The notes: generated from the sequence alone by a model not told the origin. A stretch of DNA of 64,000 bases from Cognaticolwellia mytili (GCF_002104475.1 NZ_NBOF01000003.1:1-64000), one strand, 5' to 3'; positions 1 through 10,648 are shown, counted from the stretch's first letter. Numbers and translations are program-made.

Positions 1-80
1 ATTCCGAACTCAGTAGTGAAATGTGTTAGCGCCGATGGTAGTGTGGGAGTTCCCATGTGAGAGTAGGACATTGCTAGGCT
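1..80 (+). rRNA. rrf: 5S ribosomal RNA, 3' part (5' end outside window)
   Basis: The first 80 bases match the 3' two thirds of a gammaproteobacterial 5S rRNA: CCGAACTCAGTAGTGAAA near the start, then GCGCCGATGGTAGTGTGGG and GAGAGTAGG, ending in GCTAGGCT where E. coli ends in GCCAGGCAT. The 5' part lies upstream of the window, so this is the end of a plus-strand rRNA operon. A rho-independent terminator follows directly. The exact 3' end (80 or 81) is inferred by alignment from memory. Confidence 0.93.
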
Positions 81-89
81 TCTATTAAG

Positions 90-121
90 AAAAGCCCGTT
101 ACTAATGTGACGGGCTTTTTG
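90..121 (+). terminator. Rho-independent terminator of the rRNA operon
   Basis: AAAGCCCGT (91-99) pairs with ACGGGCTTT (110-118) around a 10-nt loop, and the T-run continues. It lies 10 bases after the 5S end, as expected for the end of an rRNA operon. Confidence 0.85.
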
Positions 122-438
122 CTGTCTAAAATAAAATAATATAATATAAGTATAGCGCGGGTTGATTAATAGCATGTGGGACGTGTTCTCTATTATGTGA
201 GTCCGTTCCTGCACATCCATGTGCTTACGGCGTTTGTATGTCCTATGCGTCAGTAGCACACAACTCTTTGGCAACGTTGCATTAGTGCATCGATGCGCGT
301 CATCGCTAGGCTTCTATTAAGAAAAGGCCGTTATACTTGCCTTTATTGCCTGAAACTTTTAATGACATATAATTCATTGGGGATCGCCTAAACTAAATAG
401 TGTGGCTTGATGATCTTCATAGGAGTATTTCAATTAAT
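122..438. other. Spacer after rRNA operon with partial repeat of the 5S tail
   Basis: No credible gene lies here; the minus-strand ORF at 74-274 crosses the 5S gene and its terminator. Bases 305-332 repeat 73-100 (5S tail plus left terminator arm) with one mismatch, 232 bases downstream. Between them are stacked short palindromes: CACATCCATGTG (212-223), GCAACGTTGC (271-280) and GCATCGATGC (287-296). GCATTAGTGCATC (279-291) recurs in the spacer near 35127-35139. This looks like a relic of rRNA-operon recombination filled with intergenic repeats. Confidence 0.55.
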
Positions 439-1380
439 ATGCATAGAGCCCAAACCATAAGTGTATTTTGTAATATATTGCTTTATAGCATATTGATGCT
501 GCCGCTTAATTTGAAAGGTAATACGTTCGGAAATATCGAAGTAAATTATACAAATAATGGTCAGCTGGTATCAATTTATGGAAAAAAAATAGGGCCTAAT
601 TACGTATTCAATTCGAATTCCACTAATATATTACGTTTAGCGACGCTTGATTGGCCACCCTATATTAGTGAGAAACAATGTAACATGGGCTGGGTATTTC
701 AGCTTACCGTTGCTTTGCTAGTCAGTCAAAACTATCAAGTTCAAATTCAATTTTTACCGTGGACAAGGGCAGTCAGAGCCGTTGAATTAGGAGATTACGA
801 TATTCTTTTTCCTGAATATTTTTTTGATGATACGGTATACTCGAAGCATATGAAAAATACCTTGCGTAAGGATATTATTGCTCTGTCTAATGATATTGAT
901 GGTGGCTTACTGAGCTTGATAAAGCGAAAAGGAGAAAAGGATTCTTTTGCTGGAGATTTATCTATTTTAAAAGATAATATATTCGGAGTTGTTCGAGGAT
1001 ATCAGAACACTCCAGAATTTGATCAAATGGTGTCTGAAGGGCAATTAAAGACAATTGAAGTACAAAATGAACTGCAATTAGTTAGAATGTTACTAGCTAA
1101 AAGAGTTGATTATATTGTTGTTGATCCAAAAGTACTCACATACGTGATTGAGCACTCTGGCTTGGAGGGTATTGAGAAGAAAAGATTGCTGTCGGGGACT
1201 GAAATGGTAGAACCAACGCTGCAGTATAATTACTTATATTATGCACTTAGCAAAAAAAAAGCCCACTGGTTAAAAATTCATGGTGATATTAACGCTGCGA
1301 TAGTTAGCTTTAAACGCAGTGCAGAAATTCAGCGAATAATTAATACGGCTGAAACTTGTACAAGTAAAAACTTAAAATAA
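439..1380 (+). CDS. Orphan periplasmic solute-binding protein (SBP_bac_3-like)
   Basis: Likely a periplasmic amino-acid-type binding protein of the SBP_bac_3 fold, 313 aa from the start chosen here. The frame is open to a GTG at 400, but the ATG at 439 has AGGAG upstream (421-425) and begins a signal peptide: MHRAQ followed by a hydrophobic stretch ending near LPLNL. The mature part has family-like features: LRLATLDWPPYIS at the start of the ligand domain, PWTRAVRAVELGDYDILFP in lobe 1, and a later hinge segment VDYIVVDPKVL. No ABC permease or ATPase is adjacent, so it is an orphan of the kind common in marine Alteromonadales. The ligand cannot be told from sequence. Confidence 0.75.
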   Translation: MHRAQTISVFCNILLYSILMLPLNLKGNTFGNIEVNYTNNGQLVSIYGKKIGPNYVFNSNSTNILRLATLDWPPYISEKQCNMGWVFQLTVALLVSQNYQVQIQFLPWTRAVRAVELGDYDILFPEYFFDDTVYSKHMKNTLRKDIIALSNDIDGGLLSLIKRKGEKDSFAGDLSILKDNIFGVVRGYQNTPEFDQMVSEGQLKTIEVQNELQLVRMLLAKRVDYIVVDPKVLTYVIEHSGLEGIEKKRLLSGTEMVEPTLQYNYLYYALSKKKAHWLKIHGDINAAIVSFKRSAEIQRIINTAETCTSKNLK

Positions 1381-1541
1381 CGGATTCGATCTTTTAGGAT
1401 AATCACTAATTTGGCACTGTTGCCTAAGTGGTTTACTTTCTATATTCCATTTTTGAATAAAAAAGCCGTTTCTATTCTTTTTCATCTATTACAATTCCGT
1501 CTATTCTTGCTTCATTAATTAAAGATGAGCGTATAGTCGAC

Positions 1542-3353
1542 ATGCTGCCGGAAAAGCAAAACTTAAATCAAACAATGTTAGATACCAATCAATTGGCATC
1601 TTTTAAGCAAGGTATCAATGATCTTTCTCCACTTCAGTTAGCGTGGGCTAGTGGCTATTTAGCTGCAAAGGCTGAAAGTGTTACTAGTGTAGAATTACCT
1701 GCTACAACGTCTAGTGTCGCAGCTGCAACGTTGACCATCTTATACGGTTCACAAACTGGCAATGCGAAAGGTGCTGCGAAAAGCTTAGCAGCAAAAGCAA
1801 GTGCTGAAGGTTTAAACGTAGAATTGAAAAGCATGGGTGAACTTAAACCTAAAGCAATTAAAAACCTTACTCATTTACTTATTGTTGCAAGTACTAATGG
1901 CGAAGGTGAAGCGCCGGATGATGCCATTGCTCTACATGAATTTTTATCCTCTAAAAAAGCGCCTAAACTTGACCACTTGCATTACAGTGTTTTGGCACTA
2001 GGTGATACAAGCTATGAGTTCTTCTGTCAAACAGGTAAAGACTTTGATCAGTATCTAGAAAACCTCGGCGCAAAAAGAATGGCTGCGCGAGTTGATTGCG
2101 ATGTTGATTATGATGCAGAAGCTGGTGCATGGTCGGTAAATGTTATTGCTCAAGCGAAAAAGTTGCTTGATGTCGATAGCCCTTCAAGCAATGTTATGCC
2201 ACTAGCCACTGTAAGTAGCGTAGAAGAGAAATATACTAAGCAAGCGCCTTATACGGCAGAACTATTACTTAGTCAGAAAATAACAGGTCGCGATTCGGCT
2301 AAAGATGTACGCCATGTTGAAATTGATCTTGGTGATTCAGGTATTACTTATCAAGCAGGTGATGCGTTAGGTGTTTGGTTTGAAAACTCTTCAAATCTTG
2401 TAAATGAACTTATCACTGCATTGGGTTTAAATAGTCAAGAAATGGTGTCGGTTGTCGGTGAAAGTATTGAATTAGCAACAGCGTTACAGGCCAAGTATGA
2501 AATCACACAAACCTCAATCAACTTTGTCGAGTTTTGGGCTAAGTTGGTTGGTAGCGAAAAACTACTCGCTTTGTTAGATGATAAAACAGCATTACGTGAA
2601 TATGCTGCCAATCATCAAGTTGTTGATGTTGTTAAGTCAGAGCCTTTGCCTAATGAAGTAAAACTGAGTGCACAAACATTTATTGAAGTTTTAAGAAAGA
2701 TCACTCCACGATTATATTCTATAGCATCTGCTCAGAGTGAAGTTGAAGAGGAAGTTCATTTAACGGTAGGTCTAGTTCAGTATCAAGCTGGTGATGAAGT
2801 TCGCCAAGGTGGAGCATCAGGTTTTTTAGCTAACGGCAGTCAAGAAGGCAGCGAAGTTAAGGTGTTTATTGAGCACAATGATAACTTTCGTTTGCCTGCT
2901 GACAATGAAACACCTGTAATTATGATTGGCCCAGGTACTGGTGTCGCACCATTTCGCGCATTTATGCAAGAGCGTGAGGCAACGGATGCAAGCGGTGATA
3001 ACTGGTTATTTTTTGGTGACCAAACTTTTACTCAAGACTTTCTTTATCAAGTTGAATGGCAAAATTATCTTAAATCAGGGTTGTTAAACAAAATTGATTT
3101 AGCATTTTCTCGCGACCAAGCTGAAAAAATATATGTGCAAGACCGTTTAAAAGAAAATGCCAGTGAAGTATTTTCCTGGTTAGAGCGTGGTGCACATATT
3201 TATGTTTGTGGTGATATGAGCCGAATGGCAAAAGATGTTGAGTCGGCGTTACTAGAAATTATTTCTGAGCAAGGCCAACTATCTCAAGAACAAGCAACTA
3301 CCTATTTAAAAGATTTACGTAACGCTAAGCGTTATCAGAAGGATGTATACTAA
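1542..3353 (+). CDS. cysJ: Sulfite reductase [NADPH] flavoprotein alpha-component CysJ
   Basis: Flavoprotein subunit of assimilatory sulfite reductase; passes electrons from NADPH through FAD and FMN to CysI. 603 aa against about 599 in E. coli. Visible in order: the short N-terminal helix [13 protein letters not shown], the flavodoxin FMN loop SQTGNA at 70-75, the connecting/FAD domain with RLYSIAS near 390-396, the NADPH pyrophosphate loop [13 protein letters not shown] near 463, YVCGD near 550 and the conserved C-terminal DVY. The start at 1542 is accepted for length; an ATG 33 bases later is possible and neither has a strong ribosome site. It overlaps cysI by one base (TAATG), so the subunits are translationally coupled. 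Confidence 0.97.
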   Translation: MLPEKQNLNQTMLDTNQLASFKQGINDLSPLQLAWASGYLAAKAESVTSVELPATTSSVAAATLTILYGSQTGNAKGAAKSLAAKASAEGLNVELKSMGELKPKAIKNLTHLLIVASTNGEGEAPDDAIALHEFLSSKKAPKLDHLHYSVLALGDTSYEFFCQTGKDFDQYLENLGAKRMAARVDCDVDYDAEAGAWSVNVIAQAKKLLDVDSPSSNVMPLATVSSVEEKYTKQAPYTAELLLSQKITGRDSAKDVRHVEIDLGDSGITYQAGDALGVWFENSSNLVNELITALGLNSQEMVSVVGESIELATALQAKYEITQTSINFVEFWAKLVGSEKLLALLDDKTALREYAANHQVVDVVKSEPLPNEVKLSAQTFIEVLRKITPRLYSIASAQSEVEEEVHLTVGLVQYQAGDEVRQGGASGFLANGSQEGSEVKVFIEHNDNFRLPADNETPVIMIGPGTGVAPFRAFMQEREATDASGDNWLFFGDQTFTQDFLYQVEWQNYLKSGLLNKIDLAFSRDQAEKIYVQDRLKENASEVFSWLERGAHIYVCGDMSRMAKDVESALLEIISEQGQLSQEQATTYLKDLRNAKRYQKDVY

Positions 3354-5095
3354 TGACTGACTTAACAAAAGAAAATCAAGCCAATGGTCCGTTAATCGTT
3401 GAAGGTAAACATGCTGATAACGAAAGACTAAAAGCAGAAAGTAATTACTTACGTGGCACTATTGTAGAAGATTTAAAAGACAATGTTACAGGTGGTTTTA
3501 CTGCTGATAATTTTCAATTGATAAGAACCCATGGCATGTATCAGCAGGATGATCGCGATATTCGTAATGAGCGTACTAAGCAAAAGCTTGAGCCATTACA
3601 TAACGTGATGTTACGTGCTCGTATGCCCGGTGGTATTATCACGCCAACGCAATGGTTAGCGATTGACAAATTTTCTCGTGAAAAAACCAGTTACGGCAGT
3701 ATTCGCATAACGACTCGTCAAACATTTCAGTTTCATGGCGTTTTAAAGCCGAATATTAAGCTAATGCACCAAACGCTAAATGAGTACGGTATAGATTCAA
3801 TTGCTACCGCTGGTGATGTTAACCGTAATGTTCTTTGTACCACTAACCCTGTTGAATCTGAACTTCATCAAGAAGCTTACGAATGGGCGAAGAAGATTAG
3901 TGAGCATCTATTACCTAAAACTCGTGCTTATGCTGAAATTTGGTTAGACGGTGAAAAAATTGAAGGTGGTACTGAAACTGGTGAGGTAGAACCTATTTTA
4001 GGACCTAATTATTTACCACGTAAATTTAAAACTACGGTTGTTATTCCTCCACAAAACGATGTTGATGTTCATGCCAATGACCTGAACTTTATTGCCATTG
4101 CCGACAATGGCAAGCTGATTGGTTTTAACGTGTTAGTAGGTGGTGGTTTAGCTATGACACATGGCGATAAATCTACCTACCCACGTAAAGCAGATGACTT
4201 TGGTTTTGTTGCCTTAGAAAATACCTTAGGCGTTGCTGCTGCGGTAGTAACAACCCAACGTGATTGGGGAAATCGTGTTAACCGTAAGAATGCGAAAACT
4301 AAATATACCATTGATAGAGTTGGTGTTGATACTTTTAAAGCTGAAGTAGAGCAACGTGCTGGTATTAAATTCTCAGAAAGTCGCCCGTATGAATTTACTG
4401 GCCGGGGTGACCGCATTGGTTGGACTGAAGGTTTTGATGGTAAGCATCACCTAGCATTGTTTATTGAGAACGGACGTCTGTTAGATAACCCTAATGCGCC
4501 ATTGAAAACAGGTATGGCTGAGATTGCGAAAGTTCACAAAGGTGATTTTCGTATGACAGCAAATCAAAATATCATCATTGCGGGTATTGCAAGCGAAGAT
4601 AAAGCAGATATTGAAAAGATTGCTCGTGCTCATGGCTTGATGGCTGACAACGTTTCAGTCCAGCGTAAAAACTCAATGGCTTGTGTAGCATTTCCTACTT
4701 GTCCGTTAGCGATGGCTGAAGCTGAAAGGTATTTACCGGGTTTAGTCACCGACGTTGAAGCCATTCTTGCAAAGCACGATGTAGCAGATGAAAGTATTAT
4801 TTTACGTGTTACTGGTTGCCCTAATGGTTGCGGTCGCGCCATGCTAGCTGAAATAGGCTTAGTTGGTAAAGGCCCGAGCAAGTACAACATGCATTTAGGT
4901 GGTAATACTGCTGGTACTCGCGTACCTAAAATGTATAAAGAAAACCTCAATGAAGCTGATATTTTGCAAGAAATTGATAGCCTTGTTGCACGTTGGGCCT
5001 CAGAACGTAACAACGGTGAAGCATTTGGCGACTTTGTTATTCGTGTTGGCATTATTAGTGAAGTCAAAGTGAGTAAGCGAGATTTTCATGACTAA
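3353..5095 (+). CDS. cysI: Sulfite reductase hemoprotein beta-component CysI
   Basis: Catalytic subunit that reduces sulfite to sulfide with six electrons using siroheme bridged to a [4Fe-4S] cluster. 580 aa, close to E. coli (570). The four cluster/siroheme cysteines are present as C444 and C450 (CVAFPTC) and C489 and C493 (CPNGC), the same spacing as in E. coli CysI. The anion-binding region is conserved ([12 protein letters not shown] near the N-terminus). It starts on the last base of cysJ and overlaps cysH by 8 bases, so the three genes form one translationally coupled operon. Confidence 0.97.
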   Translation: MTDLTKENQANGPLIVEGKHADNERLKAESNYLRGTIVEDLKDNVTGGFTADNFQLIRTHGMYQQDDRDIRNERTKQKLEPLHNVMLRARMPGGIITPTQWLAIDKFSREKTSYGSIRITTRQTFQFHGVLKPNIKLMHQTLNEYGIDSIATAGDVNRNVLCTTNPVESELHQEAYEWAKKISEHLLPKTRAYAEIWLDGEKIEGGTETGEVEPILGPNYLPRKFKTTVVIPPQNDVDVHANDLNFIAIADNGKLIGFNVLVGGGLAMTHGDKSTYPRKADDFGFVALENTLGVAAAVVTTQRDWGNRVNRKNAKTKYTIDRVGVDTFKAEVEQRAGIKFSESRPYEFTGRGDRIGWTEGFDGKHHLALFIENGRLLDNPNAPLKTGMAEIAKVHKGDFRMTANQNIIIAGIASEDKADIEKIARAHGLMADNVSVQRKNSMACVAFPTCPLAMAEAERYLPGLVTDVEAILAKHDVADESIILRVTGCPNGCGRAMLAEIGLVGKGPSKYNMHLGGNTAGTRVPKMYKENLNEADILQEIDSLVARWASERNNGEAFGDFVIRVGIISEVKVSKRDFHD

Positions 5096-5849
5096 TATTA
5101 TTAAAGCGAGCACAGTGCCTGTGATCAATAATAAGTTTCCTGCCTCATTGCCTGAACCTTGGCTAAAGCAATGGAATGAGTTATTAGAAAAGCAGACAGC
5201 GACTCAGCGTGTTGAATGGGCAATGGAAAATTTACCTTCGCAGTTTGTTTTGTCATCGAGTTTTGGTATTCAATCTGCAGTAATGCTACATATGTTGACG
5301 AAAATAGATGCCAATATTCCGGTGTTAATTACTGATACAGGGTATTTATTTCCTGAAACTTATCAGTTTATTGAACAGCTAACTGACCGTTTGAACTTAA
5401 ATTTAAAAGTGTTTAGTGCGAAAGAAAGTGCAGCATGGCAACAAGCGAAATACGGAGAAGAATGGGCAACTGATGAAACGTCTTTAAAAGCCTATAATCG
5501 ACGTAACAAGGTTGAGCCATTAGAGCGTGGCTTAAGTGAGCTACAAGCAGGTACTTGGTTTTCTGGTGTTAGACGTCAGCAATCAACTCATCGTGAAAGC
5601 TTGTCTGTTGTCAGCATTCTACGTGGTCGTTTTAAAGTACATCCTATTATTGACTGGTCAAATAAAGATGTTCATCAGTACTTAACTGCGAATAACTTGC
5701 CATATCACCCCTTATGGGAAGAAGGCTATGTATCCGTTGGAGATGTTCATAGTACACGGCCATTAACTGCAGGTATGGATGAAAGTGATACACGATTTTC
5801 TGGCATGCAGAGAGAATGTGGTTTACATACCGATGGTGATGGTATTTAA
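5088..5849 (+). CDS. cysH: Phosphoadenosine phosphosulfate reductase CysH
   Basis: Reduces PAPS to sulfite with thioredoxin, the step before CysJI. 253 aa (E. coli 244). It has the PP-loop SSSFG at 56-60 and the catalytic C-terminal ECGLH with C244. C244 is the only cysteine in the protein, so the [4Fe-4S] cysteine pairs of APS reductases are absent and the substrate should be PAPS. The start codon lies inside the end of cysI (ATGACTAA overlap). The operon has no cysDNC or siroheme gene in this window. Confidence 0.96.
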   Translation: MTNIIKASTVPVINNKFPASLPEPWLKQWNELLEKQTATQRVEWAMENLPSQFVLSSSFGIQSAVMLHMLTKIDANIPVLITDTGYLFPETYQFIEQLTDRLNLNLKVFSAKESAAWQQAKYGEEWATDETSLKAYNRRNKVEPLERGLSELQAGTWFSGVRRQQSTHRESLSVVSILRGRFKVHPIIDWSNKDVHQYLTANNLPYHPLWEEGYVSVGDVHSTRPLTAGMDESDTRFSGMQRECGLHTDGDGI

Positions 5850-5897
5850 ATCATGAAGATGGGGAACGCACTTTTTGTGTTCCTCGTTCAGAGAATT

Positions 5898-6812
5898 TTA
5901 GTATTCAATGGTAAAATTTTCTGCTAGCTGTGCTTTAAAGGCTGTTAAAATATTAAGGTCAGCATTATCTGAAATCAACATTGCCAACTCAGTTCCGATT
6001 GGCGTAAATTTATAAAAGGTTAAAATACAATCTTTTTTCTTAGCAATAAAGCTTACCTGTTTACCGTTATAGTGAAATTGTATTTGTTCACTTTTCCCAA
6101 GCGAATGGCTCTCTGTTTCTTGTTCAAATAATAAATGATTATCAGCTAATACTAAAATATCTGCGTAACTCAAGCCCGCTTGATTGAGGTCGAATCGTTG
6201 TTGACGTTGTTTATTAAAAAAATTAAAAAATTTTGGTACTTGATAAGCTCCACTTATAACACGAATATTCTTCTTTCGAGAGTCAGCCACTGAGATGCTA
6301 CAAGCTTTAGCAAGCAATTTAGCTTCACCTATACTCATGGTCCTGAAAGCTCGTAGCGTTTTTAGTGAAAATGAACCTGATTGCGAGACTTCTCCGGCAA
6401 GTATTTTTGCCCAAAGATCTTGCATTGTCTTATTGCTGATGCCTTCAGCTAGGTCAATAAAGCTGCTGAACCAGTCTTGGTCTACGCGTTCGGCAATGGT
6501 GTTGTCTGAACAGTATTTTATGGCATGCAATATAATAGCTTCGATATTTTGTTGCTGACGTAACTCATGTAATTTAATGCGACGAAACGACCGTTCTTCA
6601 ATAGGTGCCTGCTTTTCTTCTGGGAGGAATGCACCATCAAGAGAGAATTTTTTAGCTAAGGTAAGCAATTGTTTTTGAGGTGAAGGGTTTGATGAGTTTT
6701 TTGAACTTACGTTTTCTTTTGTCGCTTGCTGCATATTTTCAGCAATAATAGGTGTACTTTTCTCGGAAGTATTTATTATAGTTTTTTTGGGCTCTACATG
6801 TGGCTGGGTCAC
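5898..6812 (-). CDS. TIGR03899-like protein of unknown function
   Basis: A 304-aa cytoplasmic protein with no signal peptide or membrane segment. The first 60 residues are polar and low-complexity (Thr, Ser, Asn, Gln). The middle carries a helical segment, DLWAKILAGEVSQSGSFSL, resembling the motif of TIGR03899/DUF2806-type proteins, where DLWA-x-LLA-GE is conserved. I believe it belongs to TIGR03899, known from Vibrio and Shewanella, but this is recognition from memory. It is convergent with cysH (48 bases apart) and divergent from the EAL protein gene. No function can be assigned. Confidence 0.7.
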   Translation of the reverse strand: MTQPHVEPKKTIINTSEKSTPIIAENMQQATKENVSSKNSSNPSPQKQLLTLAKKFSLDGAFLPEEKQAPIEERSFRRIKLHELRQQQNIEAIILHAIKYCSDNTIAERVDQDWFSSFIDLAEGISNKTMQDLWAKILAGEVSQSGSFSLKTLRAFRTMSIGEAKLLAKACSISVADSRKKNIRVISGAYQVPKFFNFFNKQRQQRFDLNQAGLSYADILVLADNHLLFEQETESHSLGKSEQIQFHYNGKQVSFIAKKKDCILTFYKFTPIGTELAMLISDNADLNILTAFKAQLAENFTIEY

Positions 6813-7160
6813 ATTATTTCCTTTAAATATTAAAAACTAGTAAACATTAATTACAATACTGCTTGAAAGTTTATTGTAGCGCAAATAAAGCTGACCTCTT
6901 TTATCTTATATTTCACCTTAACTTTACAAAGGCCAAATTTTTATCTTTAATTTATAGATCTTTTAAGATAAATTTTTTACTCGTTATTGCGTATACAGAT
7001 AGAATAAATAGCTAAAAGACTGAATATGAAAATATTATTGCAACGAATTGTTGAATAATCTTTATCCTACTTTTATTATGTACCTATAGGCGATGACAAT
7101 TTTTTGTGAATTGATGATCAAAAACTGCTGGTTTCTGTTTACTAGTGCATTGAGGATGAT
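6813..7160. other. Divergent intergenic region, AT-rich
   Basis: A 348-base AT-rich gap between the minus-strand TIGR03899-like gene and the plus-strand EAL gene. It must hold both promoters. I find no convincing paired -35/-10 elements, operator palindrome or small gene with a ribosome-binding site. Confidence 0.5.
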
Positions 7161-9386
7161 ATGCAAGTTTCCGAAAATACGAACGATGATTTTTTGTTTA
7201 TCGACGATAGCGACGAAGATGAAATATTAGATTCCGCTATAGGTGAAACGTGGAAAGTACTTATTGTTGATGATGATCCAGAAATACATTCTGTGACTCA
7301 ACTTGCCTTATCTGATCTGGTCGTTCTTGGCCGACATTTAGAATATCTACACGCGTATTCTGGTACAGATGCTTGTAAACTTATCGAAGAAAACGAAGAT
7401 ATCGTTTTAGTATTGCTTGATGTTGTGATGGAAAGCGATGATGCGGGCTTAGCTGTTGTTAAACATATACGTGAACAATTAAAACGTGATGATATTCGTA
7501 TTGTTTTACGAACGGGACAACCGGGTTACGCACCAGAAGAAAGCGTAATAAAAGATTATGATATTAACGATTACAAAACTAAAACGGAGCTTACTCGTAG
7601 AAAACTCGTGACAACCGTTTACGCTGCGATTCGTTCATACCAGCAAATTGATTCTGTTACGAAGAATCGAGAAGGCTTGGAACGAATTATTGGTGCGGCT
7701 GCCAACTTACTCGAGCTCCACAATGTTCATGATTATGCGTGTGGTGTTTTGGCAGAGTTTAAAAAGTTAGCTGATTCCAACTCTAGCGTCTTCTGTGCTC
7801 GTGGCCAAGGTATAGTAGAAGGAGCTGATGATTTAAGTTTATACATCTTGGGGCAATATGGGCTGTCTGATGCTAAGGTAAATCAAAAATTAGCAGCGTT
7901 AGATAACCCCGATTCGATGAGACAAATCACTAGCTGTTTTCAACAAAAGCAACATTTTTTTACAGCTACTTCGACATCATTGTATTTTGGTAGTGGGGGC
8001 TTTAGAGCCGTAATACATTTGGAACTTGCACAAGCATTGTCAGATATAGAAAAGCAGTTAATCGAAGTGTTTTTGACGAACATTGCGACAGGCTATGAAA
8101 ATGTGCATTTATTTCAGAAGCTTCGTAATGCAGCTTATAAAGATTGGTTAACTGAGCTACCTAACCGTTTAGATTTTGTTAATTTACTAGATGATTTTTG
8201 TCAAAGTGATGACGATGAGTTGGTTACGGCATTAATTGATATTAATCACTTTAGTGATATAAATGACGGTCTTGGTCAAGATATCGGTAATCAGTTATTA
8301 ATGGCCGTCTCAACTCGCATTCGAGCGATTAGCGAGAAAAATCAACTTGCTCGTATTGGTGCTGATGTTTTTGGTATCATTGGCCCTAAAAGTATTGTTA
8401 ACCCTGAAACGTTAATGGCATTATTTAATCGACCTTTTGCTGCAGGTGAACAAAACCTCCCTATAAACGCCTGTTTTGGTTTTTGCTCAAAAATATCGGC
8501 GGGAGCTAGAGGAGTCAAAGTATTAAACCAAATTAATATAGCACTTAACTTGGCGAAAAAATCAGAACAAGATCCATTCGTATATTATCAACAAGAAATG
8601 GAAGATAAGACACTTTGGCGTTTGGGGATGATTCGACAATTACGTACAGATTTTGCCGATAACCGTCTAGCTTTGTGGTATCAACCACAGCTGAGTCTAA
8701 CTACAGGGAAAATTATAGGTGCAGAAGCATTGTTGCGTTGGAAAACTGCAGAAGGAAAGTTTATCTCGCCAGCCGTATTTATTCCGTTAGCAGAATACTC
8801 TGGTCTGATTATTGATATTGGTAATTGGGTTGTTAATCAAGCGTGTTTGTTATTGAAAAAACTGACTGATAGCCAATTTGGTGATGTTAGTATTTCAGTC
8901 AACGTTTCAATTCCGCAATTTAAACGAGATAACTTTGTCGATAATATTATCAAAGCGATACAATTGAATAACGTTGATCCTAGTAAGTTAGAGTTGGAAA
9001 TAACTGAAAATGTATTAATGGATGAACCACAAGTGATCATTGATGCATTAGTGCAACTAAAAGCACAAGGCATTAGTATTGCACTTGATGATTTTGGTAC
9101 TGGCTTTTCATCATTAAGTTACTTGCAAAAATTACCATTAGATCGACTTAAAGTTGATCGCTCGTTTGTGAATGATATTGCAGAACCCGGAGGTTCTATA
9201 ATTGCCGATACCATCATTAATTTAGGTAAACAAATGAACTTGAAAGTGATTGCTGAAGGCATTGAGCTTGTTGAACAAGAGGCTCAACTGAAAGCACTAG
9301 GCTGTGATGAAGTGCAAGGTTTTTACTACGCTAAGCCGATGCCGGCAGATGAGTTTTTTGCTTATTTAGAAAAAACTAATCGATAA
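7161..9386 (+). CDS. Response regulator with DUF3369, degenerate GGDEF and active-type EAL domain
   Basis: Likely c-di-GMP phosphodiesterase under phosphorelay control, 741 aa. Order: an acidic N-terminal tail; receiver domain (about 32-155) with VDDD at 36-39 and phospho-acceptor D87 in VLLDVVM; DUF3369, a GAF-like sensor (about 165-310); a GGDEF domain (about 320-480) whose signature is GADVF at 400-404, so cyclase activity is not expected; an EAL domain with E522 in EALLRW, SVNVS, EITE at 613-616, DDFGTG at 643-648, K.DRSFV and EGIE. All the metal and catalytic residues I can check in EAL are present. No histidine kinase is adjacent, so the phosphodonor is encoded elsewhere. Confidence 0.93.
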   Translation: MQVSENTNDDFLFIDDSDEDEILDSAIGETWKVLIVDDDPEIHSVTQLALSDLVVLGRHLEYLHAYSGTDACKLIEENEDIVLVLLDVVMESDDAGLAVVKHIREQLKRDDIRIVLRTGQPGYAPEESVIKDYDINDYKTKTELTRRKLVTTVYAAIRSYQQIDSVTKNREGLERIIGAAANLLELHNVHDYACGVLAEFKKLADSNSSVFCARGQGIVEGADDLSLYILGQYGLSDAKVNQKLAALDNPDSMRQITSCFQQKQHFFTATSTSLYFGSGGFRAVIHLELAQALSDIEKQLIEVFLTNIATGYENVHLFQKLRNAAYKDWLTELPNRLDFVNLLDDFCQSDDDELVTALIDINHFSDINDGLGQDIGNQLLMAVSTRIRAISEKNQLARIGADVFGIIGPKSIVNPETLMALFNRPFAAGEQNLPINACFGFCSKISAGARGVKVLNQINIALNLAKKSEQDPFVYYQQEMEDKTLWRLGMIRQLRTDFADNRLALWYQPQLSLTTGKIIGAEALLRWKTAEGKFISPAVFIPLAEYSGLIIDIGNWVVNQACLLLKKLTDSQFGDVSISVNVSIPQFKRDNFVDNIIKAIQLNNVDPSKLELEITENVLMDEPQVIIDALVQLKAQGISIALDDFGTGFSSLSYLQKLPLDRLKVDRSFVNDIAEPGGSIIADTIINLGKQMNLKVIAEGIELVEQEAQLKALGCDEVQGFYYAKPMPADEFFAYLEKTNR

Positions 9387-9405
9387 AAGCTTTAATTGAT
9401 AATTT

Positions 9406-9439
9406 ACTCAACCGACAAGGCTAATACTATCGGTTGAGT
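9406..9439. terminator. Bidirectional terminator between convergent genes
   Basis: ACTCAACCGA (9406-9415) pairs perfectly with TCGGTTGAGT (9430-9439) around a 14-nt loop. It sits between the convergent EAL gene and MFS gene and probably serves both; T-rich flanks are short. Confidence 0.65.
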
Positions 9440-9445
9440 TATTTC

Positions 9446-10648
9446 CTACTGTGCTTGTTCTAGCGCTATCTTTTCTTTAGCTCTAAACTCATTACCGATC
9501 GCTGGAGCATATGGCATTAAAAACGTCAGTAATAGCGAACAAAAAGCAAATCCAGCGCCAACATAAAATACCCATGATGAATTAATTATCCACACCATAC
9601 CCAATAGTGCAGGTATCACTACGGCCGCAATATGGTTTATTGAAAAGCTAACGCCTGCGCTAGCGGCGATATCTTCTGGTAGAGCAATTTTTTGAAAGTA
9701 AGTTTTTATTGCAATGGCTAAAGCAAAAAATAAATGATCAATAACATATAATACTGCTGCAATATCCGCATTCTCGACTAAACCATAAAGAATGAATAGT
9801 ATAACTAAACCAATGTACTCAAATCGTAAAACGCTACGCTCACTTACCTTCCCGATAAACTTGCCAATTTTGGCTGCAAATAGCCAATTAAAGATATAGT
9901 TTATTAGAAATAGAGCACTGACATCAGCAACACTATAAAGAAATTTTTCTACCATTAAAAAGCCTGCGAAAACGACAAATATTTGTCGACGGGCACCACT
10001 AAAAAATGTCAGTGCGTAAAAAAGCCAGTATCGTTTTCGTAAAATAAGCTTTCTTGTTTGTTCAGCCGGCTGTGGAAAGTGCGGAAATGATACTACTAAG
10101 AATAAAGTAAATAGTAAGGCAATACCGCCGAACAGCACATAGGTTGATTTGTAGCTCCAGCTAAAGTACTCCATCAATAGCCAAATACTGCTAAAGGCCA
10201 ATAAAGAAGCAATAGATTTTATTGATAGCATTCGCCCTAAGAAGTGTGCGGTTTTGTCCTTATTAATCCACTGTAAGGTTAGTGATTGATTAACGGTTTC
10301 AAAATAATGAAAGCCAACGGACATAATGATGGTGGTTAAATATAAGCCTACGACGGAAGGAAAAAAGCCTGTTGCAGCAACACCTAAGCTTGTTAATCCT
10401 AAAGAAATTAATGCAAGCTTTTGCTCTTTAATAAAAAACAAAACATAAATAACAGTAAATGCAAGAAAACCAGGTACTTCTCGTAAGCTTTGCAACAGTC
10501 CTATTTCTATACCAGTAAAGTTGGCTTTTTCAACAACAAAGTTATTCAGTAATGCCATCCATACAGAAAATACCAAAGGCATAATAAATGCCATAGCGAG
10601 TAATAGATTTTCTGGTGTACGTAACTTCGAATTTAGTGGCATTTTCAA
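9446..10648 (-). CDS. MFS transporter of unknown substrate
   Basis: A 400-aa integral membrane protein with about 11-12 hydrophobic segments and short polar ends, fitting a major facilitator transporter. Charged loop residues such as GRMLSIKS in the first half and KYFQ-type turns fit, but the classical GxxxDRxGRR loop between TM2 and TM3 is not visible, so it is a divergent MFS branch. The start is ATG at 10648; a second ATG two codons on is equally possible. It is transcribed toward the EAL gene and shares a terminator with it. Substrate unknown. Confidence 0.8.
   Translation of the reverse strand: MKMPLNSKLRTPENLLLAMAFIMPLVFSVWMALLNNFVVEKANFTGIEIGLLQSLREVPGFLAFTVIYVLFFIKEQKLALISLGLTSLGVAATGFFPSVVGLYLTTIIMSVGFHYFETVNQSLTLQWINKDKTAHFLGRMLSIKSIASLLAFSSIWLLMEYFSWSYKSTYVLFGGIALLFTLFLVVSFPHFPQPAEQTRKLILRKRYWLFYALTFFSGARRQIFVVFAGFLMVEKFLYSVADVSALFLINYIFNWLFAAKIGKFIGKVSERSVLRFEYIGLVILFILYGLVENADIAAVLYVIDHLFFALAIAIKTYFQKIALPEDIAASAGVSFSINHIAAVVIPALLGMVWIINSSWVFYVGAGFAFCSLLLTFLMPYAPAIGNEFRAKEKIALEQAQ

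Noticed and set aside
74-274. 66-aa minus-strand ORF across the 5S end, terminator and spacer palindromes
   Set aside because: It overlaps the rRNA and its terminator and has no protein-like composition or ribosome site.
4177-5067. Two antisense ORFs of 79 and 145 aa inside cysI
   Set aside because: They lie wholly opposite a strongly conserved gene, have no ribosome-binding site, and their text is Ser/Thr-rich shadow translation.
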